Below, in pieces: positions 1 to 10,088 of a stretch of 64,000 bases of DNA (its first letter is position 1; every line of letters begins with the position of its first letter). The translations under genes and the position numbers were made by a program. The stretch covers positions 36,870-100,869 of the forward strand of contig NZ_MEDO01000019.1 of assembly GCF_001724815.1 (NCBI RefSeq). The letters run 5' to 3'. The notes below the pieces were generated by a model, which made no database searches, had not been told where the DNA came from, and was given only the letters and a program-made list of their open reading frames with translations. Source of the DNA: Arenimonas sp. SCN 70-307 (GTDB taxonomy: Bacteria > Pseudomonadota > Gammaproteobacteria > Xanthomonadales > Xanthomonadaceae).

Positions 1-65
1 CGGCTTAACCGATTTTTTGCGTGGCTTGCCGGTAGTCTCTGCGGGCCCTCCCCAGACGCCGGCCC

Positions 66-1439
<1,374 letters not shown>

Positions 1440-1457
1440 GGCCGCGCCGGGACGAAA

Positions 1458-1488
1458 AGAAAAGGCCCCGCGATGCGGGGCCTTTTAT
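1458..1488. terminator. Intrinsic terminator after the PE-repeat gene
   Basis: An 11-bp stem (aaaggccccgc paired with gcggggcctttt, loop gat) is followed by TTTTATT on the plus strand. The minus strand carries an A-rich/T-rich mirror, so it can also stop the convergent cytochrome operon ending at 1507. Confidence 0.8.
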
Positions 1489-1506
1489 TGATGCGTCGGG
1501 CGCGGA

Positions 1507-1860
1507 TCAGCGCTCGTCGATCTTGCTCAGGTCGCGCAGGTCGCCCTTCTGGGCGGCGTAGAACGCCGAGAGGTCGTCGATGTCGGCGTCGCTCAGCGGC
1601 GCGGCCATGCCGGCCATGATGGCGTTCTGGCGGTCGCCGGAACGATAGTCGCGCAGCGACTTGGCCAGGTACTCGGGGTACTGGCCGGCCAGCTTCGGGT
1701 AGCTCGGGTCGAGCGACTCGTTGCCGGTGGGGCCGTGGCAGGCGGCGCAGGACTTGGACTTCTCCTGGCCGGCGGCGACGTTGCCCTTGGGCGCGGCAGC
1801 GAAGGCCGGCGCGGCGAGGGCGAGCAGGGAAACCAGGGCGATGCGGCGGACGTTGGTCAT
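1507..1860 (-). CDS. Monohaem class I cytochrome c (c4-like half)
   Basis: 117 residues. The signal peptide is MTNVRRIALVSLLALAAPAFA, with likely cleavage after AFA. The haem site CAACH lies near residue 36. A distal methionine is offered by the NAIMAGMAAPLSD region, and the C-terminal helix is typical of class I periplasmic electron carriers. I chose the ATG at 1860 because it starts at a signal peptide; the longer open frame upstream is a shadow of the preceding gene. It is the second gene of a pair with the cytochrome at 1872-2198, 11 bp apart. Together they resemble the two haem domains of dihaem cytochrome c4 encoded separately. A role in electron transfer to a terminal oxidase is family inference. 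Confidence 0.85.
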   Translation of the reverse strand: MTNVRRIALVSLLALAAPAFAAAPKGNVAAGQEKSKSCAACHGPTGNESLDPSYPKLAGQYPEYLAKSLRDYRSGDRQNAIMAGMAAPLSDADIDDLSAFYAAQKGDLRDLSKIDER

Positions 1861-1871
1861 TTTCGCGGCCC

Positions 1872-2198
1872 TCACTTCGCCGGCTTGATGCTGGACAGGT
1901 AGGCGGCGATGTCGGCGATCTCCTGGTCGGAGAAGGACTCGGCCTGGGCCTGCATGGTCGGGTGCTTGCGCTCGCCCTTCTTGTAGGCGACCAGCGCGGC
2001 CACGAGGTAGGCCTCGTTCTGGCCGCCGACCTTGGGCACGCGGTAGGTCGGGTAGGCGTTCTTGTAGTCGGCGATGCCGTGGCAGCCGGTGCAGGTGTAG
2101 AACAGGGCCTTGCCGTTTTCCGGGTCGCCGCTGGCGGCGGCGGGCAGGGCGGCGAGGGCGAGCACGAGGCTGGCGGCGGGCAACAGGATTCGCTTCAT
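1872..2198 (-). CDS. Monohaem class I cytochrome c
   Basis: 108 residues: signal peptide MKRILLPAASLVLALAALPAAA, then a single CTGCH haem-binding motif near residue 36, followed by the YRVPKVGGQNEAYL stretch usual in the c4/c553 class and a distal Met in HPTMQAQAESFSDQEI. The mature protein is small and should be a soluble periplasmic electron carrier. It is the first gene of the operon with the cytochrome downstream (11-bp gap), and a -10-like element lies about 45 bp upstream. The two proteins share architecture but not close sequence, so a split dihaem carrier or a partner pair is possible. Confidence 0.85.
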   Translation of the reverse strand: MKRILLPAASLVLALAALPAAASGDPENGKALFYTCTGCHGIADYKNAYPTYRVPKVGGQNEAYLVAALVAYKKGERKHPTMQAQAESFSDQEIADIAAYLSSIKPAK

Positions 2199-2243
2199 CA
2201 GGTGTCGTTCCGGCTCGAAAGGGTCGGGCGGCGTTAAACCGAA

Positions 2244-2249
2244 AGTATA
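2244..2249 (-). promoter_or_regulatory. Possible -10 element for the cytochrome c operon
   Basis: TATACT on the minus strand, 46 bp upstream of the start at 2198. The -35 region at 17-bp spacing is poor, so this is tentative. The rest of the 2199-2400 intergenic stretch holds the divergent upstream regions of the cytochrome and RND operons, with no other clear signal. Confidence 0.35.
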
Positions 2250-2400
2250 GCCGCAGCATCGGACGCTAGACGAGGGGGTTGGTCCGGGGAGCGCCGGGGG
2301 GACGATCCGGCCGTCACATGGACTTCCGGCATATGCGCACCGACCCGCCCGAGCTGTACTGTCCTATTCAACTAAAACACCCCCGCCAGAAGCCCTGCCC

Positions 2401-3558
2401 ATGAAGACTTCCCGCCGCGTCCCCCTGTCCCGCACCGCCGCCGCCCTGGCGCTGGCGATTTCCCTGGCCCTGGCTGGCTGCGGGGGCGGTGGCGCCCCCT
2501 CGGGTGAAGGCGCCGAGGCCGCCAAGACCGCCGACGGCAAGCCCGCGGAAAAGAAGGTCGAGGCGGTGGCCGTCGAAGTGGCCGCCGTGGCGCGCCGCCC
2601 GATCTCGGCCAGCTACACCGGCACCGCCAACCTCGAGGCGCCGTCCGAGGCCCAGGTGGTGGCCAAGACCTCCGGCGTGCTGCTGCAGCTGCTGGCCGAG
2701 GAGGGCGACAAGGTGAAGGCCGGCCAGGTGCTGGCGCGCATCGACCCCGACCGCCCGCGCCTGGAGATGGAGCGCGCCCGCGCCACCGTCAGCAAGCTCG
2801 AGAACAACTACCGCCGTTCGCAGGAGCTGCTGGCCTCCAAGATGGTCAGCGCCGAGGCCAGCGACCAGATCCGCTTCGACCTCGAGGCCGCGCGCGCGGC
2901 CTACCAGATCGCCCAGCTCGAGCTGTCGTACACCAACATCGTCGCGCCCATCGACGGCGTCATCGCCAGCCGCGCGGTCAAGCCCGGCAACCTGATCCAG
3001 CTCAACTCCTCGCTGTTCCGCATCATCGACGACTCGCGCCTGGAGGCCGTGCTCAACGTGCCCGAGCGCGACCTGGCGACGATGCGCGAAGGCCTGGCCG
3101 TTCGCATGGTGGCCGACGCCCTGCCGGGACAGGTGTTCGAAGGCGTCATCGACCGCGTCAGCCCGGTGGTCGACGGCGGCAGCGGCACCTTCCGCGTCGT
3201 CACCGCCTTCCCGGGCGGCCAGGGCCTGCGCCCGGGCATGTTCGGCCGCATCGAGGTGGTCTACGACCAGCGCGCCAATGCCCTGACCGTGCCGCGCGCG
3301 GCCCTGGTCGAGGACGCCGGCCAGGCCTCGGTGTACGCCGTTCGCGAGAACAAGGCCGTGCGCGTGCCGGTCGAGCTCGGGCACCTGAGCGGCGAGCTGG
3401 CCGAGATCCGCAGGGGCCTGTCCGAAGGCGAGCAGGTCGTCACCGCCGGCAAGGTCACGCTGCGCGACGGCGCGGCGGTCGAAGTCATCAACGCCCCGTC
3501 CGCGGCCGCCGCCACGGACGTGGGCCAGGTCGCCGCCGCCGCCACCGCCGGGAACTGA
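2401..3558 (+). CDS. RND efflux periplasmic adaptor lipoprotein (MFP family)
   Basis: 385 residues. It has a lipoprotein signal with lipobox LAGC (Cys27), then a barrel-sandwich/lipoyl half (LEAPSEAQVVAKTSG), a coiled-coil hairpin (about 120-165), the second lipoyl half (IVAPIDGVIASR), and a beta-barrel and membrane-proximal domain. This is the standard order for AcrA/MexA/CzcB adaptors, which link an inner-membrane RND pump to an outer-membrane channel. Its stop is 3 bp before the first permease gene, so the three genes form one operon. No TolC-type channel gene is present, so the tripartite pump would have to use one encoded elsewhere. The substrate cannot be told from sequence. Confidence 0.9.
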   Translation: MKTSRRVPLSRTAAALALAISLALAGCGGGGAPSGEGAEAAKTADGKPAEKKVEAVAVEVAAVARRPISASYTGTANLEAPSEAQVVAKTSGVLLQLLAEEGDKVKAGQVLARIDPDRPRLEMERARATVSKLENNYRRSQELLASKMVSAEASDQIRFDLEAARAAYQIAQLELSYTNIVAPIDGVIASRAVKPGNLIQLNSSLFRIIDDSRLEAVLNVPERDLATMREGLAVRMVADALPGQVFEGVIDRVSPVVDGGSGTFRVVTAFPGGQGLRPGMFGRIEVVYDQRANALTVPRAALVEDAGQASVYAVRENKAVRVPVELGHLSGELAEIRRGLSEGEQVVTAGKVTLRDGAAVEVINAPSAAAATDVGQVAAAATAGN

Positions 3559-3561
3559 GCC

Positions 3562-6500
3562 ATGAGCCTTGCCGAGTTTTCCGTACGCCGTCGCGTCACC
3601 GTGCTGATGGCGACGGCGACGATGGTGCTGTTCGGCCTGATCGGGCTGTTCGGCCTGCCGGTGAACCTGCTGCCGGACCTGAGCTACCCGACCCTGACCG
3701 TGCGCACCGAGTACACCGGCGCCGCACCCTCGGAAATCGAAACGCTGATCACCGAGCCGGTCGAGGAGGCCGTGGGCGTGGTCAAGGGCTTGCGCAAGCT
3801 CAAGTCGGTCTCGCGCACGGGCCAGAGCGACGTGGTGCTCGAGTTCGCCTGGGGCACCGACATGGACCGCGCCAGCCTCGAGGTCCGCGACAAGCTCGAG
3901 ACCCTGCGCCTGCCGCTGGAGGCCGAGGCCCCGGTGCTGCTGCGCTTCAACCCGTCCACCGAGCCGGTGATGCGCCTCGTGCTGGCCGACGCCGGCCGCT
4001 CCGAGGACGCCGCCGCGCTGGTGGCGCTGCGCCGCTACGCCGACGAGGAGCTCAAGAAGCAGCTCGAGCCGGTCGAGGGCGTCGCCGCGGTGAAGGCCGG
4101 CGGCGGCCTGGAGGACGAGATCCAGGTCGAGATCGACCAGCAGAAGCTGGCGCGCCTGAACCTGGGCATCGGCACCGTGATCGACCGCCTGCGCGCCGAG
4201 AACGTGAACATCTCAGGCGGCCGCATCGAGGACGGCAGCCAGCGCTACCTGGTGCGCACCATCAACCAGTTCGCCGACGTGGACCAGATCCGCGACCTGC
4301 TGGTGACCCCGCGCAGCACCGGCGGCGGCGACAGCGCCGCGCAGGAAGCCGCGGCGGCCGCCGCGCGCGTGGCGGCCATCACCGGTTCGGCCGAGGCGCT
4401 GGCCGCCTCGGCCTCGGCGCAGAGCGCCGCCCGCGGCGGCGGCAACGCCGCGGCCGGCGGCCAGGCCGTGCGCCTGCGCGACGTCGCCACCATCACCCAG
4501 GGCTTCAAGGAACGCGAGTCGATCATCCGCCTCGGCGGCATGGAGGCCGTGGAGCTGGCCATCTACAAGGAAGGCGACGCCAACACCGTCAGCGTGGCCG
4601 ACGCGGTGCACGAGTCGCTCGAACGCATCCGCAAGGAGCTGCCCGCCGGCGTCGAGCTGACCGTGGTCGACGACCAGGCCATCTTCATCCGCCAGGCCCT
4701 GGCCGACGTGCGCTACGACGCCCTGCTGGGCGGCGGCCTGGCCATCCTGCTGATTTTCTTCTTCCTGCGCGATGGCTGGTCCACCTTCGTCATCTCGCTG
4801 TCGCTGCCGATCTCGCTGATCGCCACCTTCTTCTTCATGGACCAGATGAGCCTGAGCCTGAACGTCATGTCGCTCGGCGGCCTGGCGCTGGCCACGGGCC
4901 TGGTGGTGGACGACTCGATCGTGGTGCTCGAATCGATCGCCAAGGCGCGCGAGCGCGGGCTGGGCATCGTCGAGGCGGCCGTGGCCGGCACCCGCGAGGT
5001 GAGCATGGCCGTGGTCGCTTCCACGCTGACCAACGTGGCGGTGTTCCTGCCGCTGGTGTTCGTCGAGGGCGTGGCCGGCCAGCTGTTCAAGGACCAGGCG
5101 CTGACGATCTCGATCGCCATCCTGATGTCGCTGGTGGTCTCGCTGACCCTGATCCCGATGCTGTCCTCGCTCAAGGCCAAGGCGCCGCTGGCCTTCCCGG
5201 CCGAGGCGCCCGCGCCGCGCTGGGAGCCGAAGAACCCCGCGCTGCGCGCGGTGGCCTCCGGCCGCCGCGGCCTGGGCGCGGTCGCGGGCGGCCTGGTGTT
5301 CGGACTTGCCTGGCTGGTGACCACGGTCTTCCGCGGAATCATCGTGCCGCTGGGACGCGGCCTGTCCTGGCTGGGCCACTACGTCATGCTGCCCTACGAG
5401 TGGGCCGAGCGCCGGTACGCCCGCCTGCTGCCGGCCGCGCTGGCCCGCCCGGGCCGCGTGCTGGGCTTCGCCGCCGCCGCCTTCGCGGTGTCGCTGGCGA
5501 TGGTGCCGACCCTGGGCCTGGACATGATCCCGCCCCTGGCCCAGGACCGCTTCGAAATGACCGTCAAGCTGCCCGCCGGCACCCAGCTGCGCGACACCGA
5601 CGCCGTGCTGCGCGCGGTGCAGGAGCAGCACGCCGACGAGCCGGGCGTGCGCGCCCTGTACGGCGTCAGCGGCAGCGGCACGCGCCTGGACGCGAACCCG
5701 ACCGAGTCGGGCGAGCACATCGGCAAGCTCACCGTGGTGCTGGGCGAGGGCCACACGCCGGCCACCGAGGCCGCCGCCACCGCCAGCCTGCGCCAGACCA
5801 TGGCCACCCGCTTCCCCGGCGCCGAGGTGAAGTTCGGCCGGCCGGAGATCTTCAGCTTCTCCACGCCGCTGGAGATCGAACTGCACGGCGCCGACCTGGC
5901 CGAGCTGGAGGCCGCGGGCCGCCAGCTGGTGCAGCTGATGGAAGGCTCCGACCGCTTCGTGGACATCAAGTCCACCGTCGCCGAGGGCTACCCGGAGATC
6001 CAGATCCGCTTCGACCAGGAGCGCGCCGCGGCCCTGGGCCTGACCACGCGCCAGATCGCCGACCAGGTGGTGCGCAAGGTGCGCGGCGAAGTGGCCACGC
6101 GCTACAGCTTCCTCGACCGCAAGATCGACGTGCTGGTGCGTACCCAGGCCGCCGACCGCGCCTCGGTGCAGGACATCCGCAAGCTCATCGTCAATCCCGA
6201 GTCGGCCGTGCCGGTGACGCTCGATTCCGTGGCCGAGGTCATCCAGACCACTGGCCCGGGCGAGATCCACCACGCCAACCAGGGCCGCGTGGCCGTGGTG
6301 TCGGCGGGCCTGGCCTACGGCGACCTGGGTTCGGCCGTGGCCGAGGTCCAGCAGCTGGTGGCCGACAATCCGCTGTCGGGCGGCGTCGGCCTGCGCATCG
6401 GCGGCCAGGGCGAGGAACTCGCCGCGTCGGTGGCCTCGCTGGTGTTCGCCTTCGGCCTGGCCATCTTCCTGGTCTACCTGGTGATGGCTTCGCAGTTCGA

Positions 6501-6996
6501 GTCGCTGCTGCATCCGTTCGTGATCATGTTCACCATCCCGCTGGCCATGGTCGGCGCGGTGCTGGCCCTGCTGGTGACCCGCTCGAGCCTGTCGGTGGTG
6601 GTGTTCATCGGCCTGATCCTGCTGGTGGGCATCGTGGTCAAGAACGCCATCCTGCTGATCGACAAGGTCAACCAGCTGCGCATGGCCGGCGTGCCCAAGC
6701 ACCAGGCCCTGGTCGAGGGCGCCAGTTCGCGCCTGCGGCCGATCGCCATGACCTCGCTGACCGCGCTGCTGGGCTTCCTGCCCATGGCCCTGGCCACGGG
6801 CGAGGGCGCCGAGGTGCGCGCGCCGATGGCGGCCACGGTGATCGGCGGCCTGGCCGTGTCCACGCTGCTGACGCTGGTGGTGATCCCGGTGGTCTACAAC
6901 CTGATGGACCGCCGCAGCGACGAGAGCTATGTCGAACGCGCCAGGCCCATCGTGATCGACGAGGGCGAGGGCGAGGCGGAAGGAGCGCGCGCATGA
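3562..6996 (+). CDS. RND efflux permease, first of two, with extra insertions
   Basis: 1144 residues, about 100 longer than typical HAE-1 pumps. It begins MSLAEFSVRRRVTVLM with the usual TM1 and ends after the second six-TM block. The TM4 proton-relay aspartates are present (VVDDSIVV, D450-D451). Two additions stand out: an Ala/Gly-rich low-complexity insert in the first porter domain (about residues 252-302), and an extra hydrophobic hairpin in the linker between the two TM halves (about 572-614). It is proton-driven export from the periplasm or inner leaflet by family. The stop codon overlaps the ATG of the next permease (ATGA), which suggests coupled translation and perhaps a heteromeric pump as in MdtBC. 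Confidence 0.88.
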   Translation: MSLAEFSVRRRVTVLMATATMVLFGLIGLFGLPVNLLPDLSYPTLTVRTEYTGAAPSEIETLITEPVEEAVGVVKGLRKLKSVSRTGQSDVVLEFAWGTDMDRASLEVRDKLETLRLPLEAEAPVLLRFNPSTEPVMRLVLADAGRSEDAAALVALRRYADEELKKQLEPVEGVAAVKAGGGLEDEIQVEIDQQKLARLNLGIGTVIDRLRAENVNISGGRIEDGSQRYLVRTINQFADVDQIRDLLVTPRSTGGGDSAAQEAAAAAARVAAITGSAEALAASASAQSAARGGGNAAAGGQAVRLRDVATITQGFKERESIIRLGGMEAVELAIYKEGDANTVSVADAVHESLERIRKELPAGVELTVVDDQAIFIRQALADVRYDALLGGGLAILLIFFFLRDGWSTFVISLSLPISLIATFFFMDQMSLSLNVMSLGGLALATGLVVDDSIVVLESIAKARERGLGIVEAAVAGTREVSMAVVASTLTNVAVFLPLVFVEGVAGQLFKDQALTISIAILMSLVVSLTLIPMLSSLKAKAPLAFPAEAPAPRWEPKNPALRAVASGRRGLGAVAGGLVFGLAWLVTTVFRGIIVPLGRGLSWLGHYVMLPYEWAERRYARLLPAALARPGRVLGFAAAAFAVSLAMVPTLGLDMIPPLAQDRFEMTVKLPAGTQLRDTDAVLRAVQEQHADEPGVRALYGVSGSGTRLDANPTESGEHIGKLTVVLGEGHTPATEAAATASLRQTMATRFPGAEVKFGRPEIFSFSTPLEIELHGADLAELEAAGRQLVQLMEGSDRFVDIKSTVAEGYPEIQIRFDQERAAALGLTTRQIADQVVRKVRGEVATRYSFLDRKIDVLVRTQAADRASVQDIRKLIVNPESAVPVTLDSVAEVIQTTGPGEIHHANQGRVAVVSAGLAYGDLGSAVAEVQQLVADNPLSGGVGLRIGGQGEELAASVASLVFAFGLAIFLVYLVMASQFESLLHPFVIMFTIPLAMVGAVLALLVTRSSLSVVVFIGLILLVGIVVKNAILLIDKVNQLRMAGVPKHQALVEGASSRLRPIAMTSLTALLGFLPMALATGEGAEVRAPMAATVIGGLAVSTLLTLVVIPVVYNLMDRRSDESYVERARPIVIDEGEGEAEGARA

Positions 6997-9900
6997 GCAT
7001 CGCCGAGCTGAGCATGCGCCGTCCGGTGACGGTGATCATGTTTTTCATCTCGATGGTGGTGATCGGCCTGATCGCCGCCTTCCGCCTGCCGCTGGAGCAG
7101 TTCCCGGACCTCAACGCCCCCTTCATCGCGGTCGAGCTGCCGTACCCGGGCTCGACCCCCGAGGAGGTCGAGCGCGGCCTGGTGCGGCCGGTGGAGGAGG
7201 CCCTGTCCACCCTGCAGGGCATCAAGAACATCAACTCGATGAGCCGCGCCGACGGCGGCAGCGTCTGGATCGAGTTCACCGACTGGGACCGCGACGTCGA
7301 GGTGCTGGCTTCGGAGGCGCGCGAGCGCATCGACGCCATCCGCGACGAGCTGCCGGACGACTTCCAGCGCTACCAGGTGATGAAGTTCTCCACCAGCGAC
7401 AGCCCGATCCTGCGGGTGCGCCTGGCCAGCGAGCGCGACCTCACCGACGACTACGACCTGATCGACCTGAAGATCAAGCGCGAGCTCGAGCGCCTGCCGG
7501 GCGTGGCCCGCGTGGAGATTTCCGGCGCGACCCCGAACGAGGTCGAGATCGCCATCCAGGCCAACCGCCTCGCGGCGCACGGCCTGAGCCTCAACGACCT
7601 GGCGCGCACCCTGCAGCAGGTCAACTTCTCGGTCTCGGCCGGCAACATCGACGACGGCGGCCGCCGACTGCGCGTGCAGCCGGTGGGCGAACTGCGCGAC
7701 GTGCAGGAGCTGCGCGACCTGGTCATCGGCGCCAACGGCCTGCGCCTGTCGGACGTGGCCGACGTGCGGCTCAAGCCGCAGCGGATGAACTACGGCCGCC
7801 GCCTCGAGGGCCGGCCGGCGGTCGGCATCGACGTGTTCAAGGAGCGCAACGCCAACCTGGTCGAGGTGGCGCGCAACACCCTGGCCGAGATCGAGCGCAT
7901 CGGCACCGACCCGGACCTGCGCGGCGTGCGCATGATCCTGATCGAGGACCAGGGCGACAACGTCACCAGCTCCCTGCTCGAGCTCACCGAGGCCGGCATC
8001 ATCGGCCTGGTGCTCTCGGTGGCGGTGTTGTTCTTCTTCCTGCGCCACTGGCCGTCCACGCTGATGGTCAGCCTGGCCATCCCGATCTGCTTCATCATGA
8101 CCCTGGGCTTCATGCACTTCCTGGGCGTCACGCTCAACGTGCTGACCATGATGGGCCTGCTGCTGGCGGTGGGCATGCTGGTGGACAACGCCGTCGTGGT
8201 GGTCGAGAGCATCTACCAGGAGCGCGAGAAGCACCCGGGCAACCCGCGCTGGGCCTCGGTGGTGGGCACGCGCCACGTCGCCATCGCGCTTTCGGCCGGC
8301 ACGCTGAGCCACTGCATCGTCTTCGTGCCCAACCTGTTCGGCGAGACCAACCAGATCTCGATCTTCATGGTGCAGATCGCCGTGACGATCACCGTCTCGC
8401 TGCTGGCCTCCTGGCTGGTGGCCATCAGCCTGATCCCGATGCTGTCGGCGCGCATGAAGACGCCGCCGGCGGCCACCGCCCGCACCGGCATGATCGCCCG
8501 CATGCAGGATGGCTACGCGCGCTTCCTGGAGTGGACCTTGCGCCACCGCTGGACCAGCGTGGGCGGCATCCTGCTGATCGTGGCGGTGAGCATCGTGCCC
8601 ATGACCCAGACCAAGACCGACTTCTTCTACCAGGAGCCGGGCCGCGAGCTGGACATGTTCTACCGCTGGAACAGCGCCTATTCGCTGCCGCAGATCTCCG
8701 AGGAAGTGGCCCGGGTCGAGCGCTACCTCGACGAGAACCGCGAGGCCCTGCAGATCGAGCAGATCTACTCGTGGTACAGCGAGCAGGGCTGGGCCGGCAC
8801 CAAGATCACGCTGCGCAGCGACGGCCGCGGCCTGCGCGACCCGCTCGAGGTGATGGAGCAGATCCGCCGCGAGATGCCCAAGTCGGCCCGCGGCACCGTC
8901 GGCTTCGAGCAGGGCGGCAACCAGGGCGGGCAGGGCGGCGGCGACAAGGTGCAGGTCTCCCTGATCGGCGATTCCTCGGCCCAGCTCAAGCTGCTGGCCG
9001 AGGCGCTGGTGCCTCAGCTGGCGACCCGCAAGGAGGCCCTGCGCGACGTGCGCGTGGATACCGGCGACGAGAACGCCGAGCTGGCCATCAGCGTCGACCG
9101 CGAGAAGGCCCTGACCTACGGCTTCAGCGCCGAGGAAGTGGCGCGCTACGTCGGCACCGCCCTGCGCGGCACGCCGCTGCGCGAGTTCCGCCGCGGCGAG
9201 ACCGAGGTGCCGGTGTGGGTGCGTTTCGACGGCTCCGAGCAGTTCGGCCTCGAGGACCTGGCCGGCTTCACCCTGCGCGCACCCAATGGCACCTCCATCC
9301 CGCTGCTGGCGCTGGTGAACGTCAACACCCAGGCCGCGGCCACGCAGGTGTTCCGCCAGAACCGCCGCACCACCCTCAACATCGAGGCCAACCTGGCCGA
9401 GGGCGCCACCGCGCCCGATGCCCGCAAGGCGATGGAGGAGGTGCTGTCGGCCACCGAGCTGCCCGCGGGCTACACCTGGAGCTTCGACGGCGTGTTCCGG
9501 CGCAACGACGAGGCCGGCGCGCAGATGGCCTTCAACACCCTGATCGCGCTGCTGATGATCTACGTGGTGATGGCGGCGGTGTTCGAGTCGCTGCTGTTCC
9601 CGGCGGCGATCATGAGCTCGATCGTGTTCTCGATCTTCGGCGTGTTCTGGCTGTTCTGGATCACCGGGACGGTGTTCACGATCATGGCCTCGATCGGCAT
9701 ATTGGTGTTGATGGGCGTGGTGGTGAACAACGGCATCGTGATGGTCGAGCACATCAACACGCTCAGGCGACAGGGCCTGGATCGCACGACGGCGTTGGTG
9801 CAGGGCAGCCGCGACCGCCTGCGACCGATCCTGATGACCATGGGCACGGCGATCCTGGGCATGGTGCCGATCGCGCTGAGCAGCACGCAGATGGCCGGCA

Positions 9901-10088
9901 GCGGCCCGCCGTACTACCCGATGGCCCGCGCCATCGCCGGCGGCCTGGCGTTCTCGACCCTCGTCAGCCTGCTGTTCCTGCCGACGATCTACGCCATCCT
10001 CGACGACATGGCCGCGGGCGTTTCCGCCCGCATCGCCAGGGCCCGGGCCAAGGCCCCGCTGGCGGGAGCCGCCCCGGCCGTCAGGTGA
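6993..10088 (+). CDS. RND efflux permease, second of two
   Basis: 1031 residues, normal HAE-1 size, starting MSIAELSMRRPVTVIM at an ATG that overlaps the previous stop by four bases. The upstream open reading frame is only a shadow. The TM4 relay reads LVDNAVVVVE, so the usual Asp pair is Asp398-Asn399 here. C-terminal TM motifs such as GVVVNNGIVMVEH are intact. It shares the adaptor at 2401-3558. With two different permeases and one adaptor the complex may be a mixed trimer, as known for MdtB/MdtC; this is inference. The 3' end overlaps the convergent TraB-family gene by 8 bp. Confidence 0.88.
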   Translation: MSIAELSMRRPVTVIMFFISMVVIGLIAAFRLPLEQFPDLNAPFIAVELPYPGSTPEEVERGLVRPVEEALSTLQGIKNINSMSRADGGSVWIEFTDWDRDVEVLASEARERIDAIRDELPDDFQRYQVMKFSTSDSPILRVRLASERDLTDDYDLIDLKIKRELERLPGVARVEISGATPNEVEIAIQANRLAAHGLSLNDLARTLQQVNFSVSAGNIDDGGRRLRVQPVGELRDVQELRDLVIGANGLRLSDVADVRLKPQRMNYGRRLEGRPAVGIDVFKERNANLVEVARNTLAEIERIGTDPDLRGVRMILIEDQGDNVTSSLLELTEAGIIGLVLSVAVLFFFLRHWPSTLMVSLAIPICFIMTLGFMHFLGVTLNVLTMMGLLLAVGMLVDNAVVVVESIYQEREKHPGNPRWASVVGTRHVAIALSAGTLSHCIVFVPNLFGETNQISIFMVQIAVTITVSLLASWLVAISLIPMLSARMKTPPAATARTGMIARMQDGYARFLEWTLRHRWTSVGGILLIVAVSIVPMTQTKTDFFYQEPGRELDMFYRWNSAYSLPQISEEVARVERYLDENREALQIEQIYSWYSEQGWAGTKITLRSDGRGLRDPLEVMEQIRREMPKSARGTVGFEQGGNQGGQGGGDKVQVSLIGDSSAQLKLLAEALVPQLATRKEALRDVRVDTGDENAELAISVDREKALTYGFSAEEVARYVGTALRGTPLREFRRGETEVPVWVRFDGSEQFGLEDLAGFTLRAPNGTSIPLLALVNVNTQAAATQVFRQNRRTTLNIEANLAEGATAPDARKAMEEVLSATELPAGYTWSFDGVFRRNDEAGAQMAFNTLIALLMIYVVMAAVFESLLFPAAIMSSIVFSIFGVFWLFWITGTVFTIMASIGILVLMGVVVNNGIVMVEHINTLRRQGLDRTTALVQGSRDRLRPILMTMGTAILGMVPIALSSTQMAGSGPPYYPMARAIAGGLAFSTLVSLLFLPTIYAILDDMAAGVSARIARARAKAPLAGAAPAVR

